From Todiramphus chloris collaris (Eukaryota > Chordata > Aves > Coraciiformes > Alcedinidae), in contig JANVCC010000120.1 in NCBI GenBank assembly GCA_025345505.1, positions 6,965,053 to 7,029,052 of the forward strand: a stretch of DNA of 64,000 nt, in the 5' to 3' direction. A program made the position numbers and the translations under genes. Below the pieces are notes generated by a model. The model was not told where the DNA came from, did not search any database, and saw nothing but the letters and a program-made list of their open reading frames with translations. Of this stretch, positions 62,871 through 64,000 are shown piece after piece. Positions within the stretch are counted from its first letter, which is position 1. Every line of letters starts with the position of its first letter.

Positions 62871-63071
62871 GATCACAGACCCTTTTAAGTGGGATAATTC
62901 ATTAGAAAAAATGACCTTGCTCCCCGGCAGGCACTGGCTGGAGGAGCAGCAGAGCCCCGAGGCCCTGGGCGGGATGTCTGGGGTGAGGTGCAGAAGTGGC
63001 TGGTGTCCAGTCAAAGCACTAGGGTCCGTCCCAGCCCCGCTGCGGGCAGGGCTGTGAGCAGGGCCTGCGGG
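62871..63071 (-). other. LSM10: LSM10 3' UTR (end not defined)
   Basis: Sequence after the LSM10 stop. No AATAAA or ATTAAA is seen on the - strand here, so the cleavage site is not defined; the extent given is a guess. Confidence 0.35.
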
Positions 63072-63443
63072 TCACTTGTGCTTGGTGCGAGGAAACTCCT
63101 TCCTGCCCTTGTCGCGGCCCCCAAAGTAGCGGATCCGGTGGATGGTCTGCAGCTGCCGCTCGATGGTGGCCCTGATGTCAACCTCGTCGGGGATGTGGAC
63201 ATAGCGGACATTCCTGCCGGTCACAAAGAGCTCGTCCAGGTGGGACACCGTGCCCTGCCTGTCCGTGAAGGTCACCTTGGCCAGCCGCACGTTCATGAAG
63301 GCGTCCACGTTGGTGACGCGCCCCGTGGCCGTGCTCTCGTCGCGGAGGTCCACGGTGGTGACCAGGCCGTGCAGGCCCTGCAGCAGGATGACCAGGCTGT
63401 TCTCTGCGATGGTGCGCTCCTTGACCGAGTGGCTGACCTCCAT
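63072..63443 (-). CDS. LSM10: LSM10, U7 snRNP-specific Sm-like protein
   Basis: A single coding exon of 123 residues, the same length as human LSM10. With LSM11 it replaces SmD1/SmD2 in the heptameric ring of the U7 snRNP, which cleaves replication-dependent histone pre-mRNAs in the nucleus. The N-terminus [20 protein letters not shown] matches the family. The Sm1 motif contains [10 protein letters not shown] and [10 protein letters not shown]; the Sm2 motif is [14 protein letters not shown]. The C-terminal tail is basic ([16 protein letters not shown]). The frame stays open upstream of the ATG, but a splice acceptor (CCCGCCGCAG) ends seven bases before it, so the ATG at 63443 is the start. 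The stop is TGA at 63074-63072. It lies upstream of STK40 on the same strand, as in other vertebrates. Confidence 0.96.
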   Translation of the reverse strand: MEVSHSVKERTIAENSLVILLQGLHGLVTTVDLRDESTATGRVTNVDAFMNVRLAKVTFTDRQGTVSHLDELFVTGRNVRYVHIPDEVDIRATIERQLQTIHRIRYFGGRDKGRKEFPRTKHK

Positions 63444-63589
63444 CGCGCGGCTGCGGCGGGCAAGAGGAGACGCCGTGCGGCCGGGCACCCGCCTTCCCAC
63501 CGCCCGGACACCCACCTGCTGCAGCTTGCACACTCGTCTGCACACGCACTGCCCCTTGCACACCCCCCTTTGCACACTGGATTCCTCAC

Positions 63590-63903
63590 CGCCCACTCCT
63601 CCCACACACTCACCTGCACACCATCCCTCTCCCACCGCTCATGTTCTCCATGTGCCCGCCCTTGCACGCACATCCAAACCCTCCTCCCGCCCTTGCACGC
63701 TCACCCACCCACCCGCCACCTTCCCCCGTTCTGCACGTGCTCCCAGCACGCTCCTGTGCTCGCCGCTCCTCCCCTTGCACACTCACCCGCCCATGCTCCT
63801 GCTCCTCCCCTTGCACACTCACACGCCCTCCCCTTCCGCTCCTCCCCTTGCACACTCACCCGCCTTCCCCTTGCACACTCACCCGCCTTGCACACTCACC
63901 CGC
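63590..63903 (-). repeat. LSM10: LSM10 intron 1 minisatellite with repeated splice donors
   Basis: Irregular tandem repeats on the - strand with the core GGTGAGTGTGCAAGG. Perfect GGTGAGT copies begin at 63900, 63883, 63860, 63787 and 63614. Variants occur near 63823 (TGTGAGT) and 63705 (GGTGAGC). Spacing in the dense part is 17, 23 and about 37 bases. Filler is G-rich (AGGGGAGGAGCGG). The first copy is the likely exon 1 donor. Confidence 0.85.
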
Positions 63904-63960
63904 CCGCGCTCCCGGCCGGCAGGAAGGGGCGGCCCCGCCTGCGCACTGCGCCCGCCGGCT
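63900..63960 (-). other. LSM10: LSM10 non-coding exon 1 and promoter edge
   Basis: Very GC-rich sequence reaching the window end, with a GCGCAGTGCGCAGG element (NRF1-like) near 63940. The exon would end at 63900 if the first GTGAGT is used. Start position unknown; the rest of the promoter may lie beyond the window. Confidence 0.4.
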
Positions 63961-64000
63961 CCGGCCCCGCCCGCCCCGGCCCCGGCCCCCGCCCGGCCCC

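Overview
This is a 64 kb window of a vertebrate nuclear genome, almost certainly a bird. The gene order THRAP3, SH3D21, EVA1B, STK40, LSM10 is the conserved vertebrate block that lies on human 1p34.3. The repeats I can recognise are CR1 LINE fragments, typical of birds. Introns are compact, and much of the window is very GC-rich with CpG islands, which suits an avian microchromosome. Every identification comes from reading exons and recalling the vertebrate orthologues; no database search was possible.

Layout on the + strand. Bases 1-400 look like the 3' end of the upstream neighbour (MAP7D1 by synteny). THRAP3 runs from a CpG-island promoter near 1.1 kb to poly(A) signals near 28.0 kb. It has two non-coding 5' exons and ten coding exons, and the assembled frame is 964 codons plus stop. 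One of its introns is of the GC-AG class. From 28.0 to 29.9 kb there is intergenic sequence with two CR1 fragments. SH3D21 follows (about 29.9-33.6 kb), but only its C-terminal SH3 domain and the tail are found here.

Layout on the - strand, read right to left. LSM10 starts near 63.95 kb and has its coding exon at 63.44-63.07 kb. STK40 starts near 61.8 kb, has ten coding exons between 53.7 and 41.1 kb and a long 3' UTR to about 37.96 kb. EVA1B starts near 37.2 kb and has its two coding exons at 35.44-34.87 kb. EVA1B and SH3D21 are tail to tail.

Two of the genes act in nuclear RNA processing: THRAP3 (SR-related splicing and co-activator protein) and LSM10 (U7 snRNP, histone mRNA 3'-end formation). 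STK40 is a pseudokinase adaptor for the COP1 ubiquitin ligase. SH3D21 is a CIN85/CD2AP-like adaptor. EVA1B is a small membrane protein. They are neighbours by ancient synteny, not an operon.

I found no exotic or mobile gene system. The points most worth a second look are structural: tandem repeats that carry duplicated 5' splice sites at the first exons of LSM10 and STK40, a six-copy CCAAT array upstream of STK40, the THRAP3 GC-AG intron, an upstream reading frame that overlaps the THRAP3 start codon, a (GGGGAT)9 array beside an SH3D21 splice site, and the apparently missing N-terminal SH3 exons of SH3D21.
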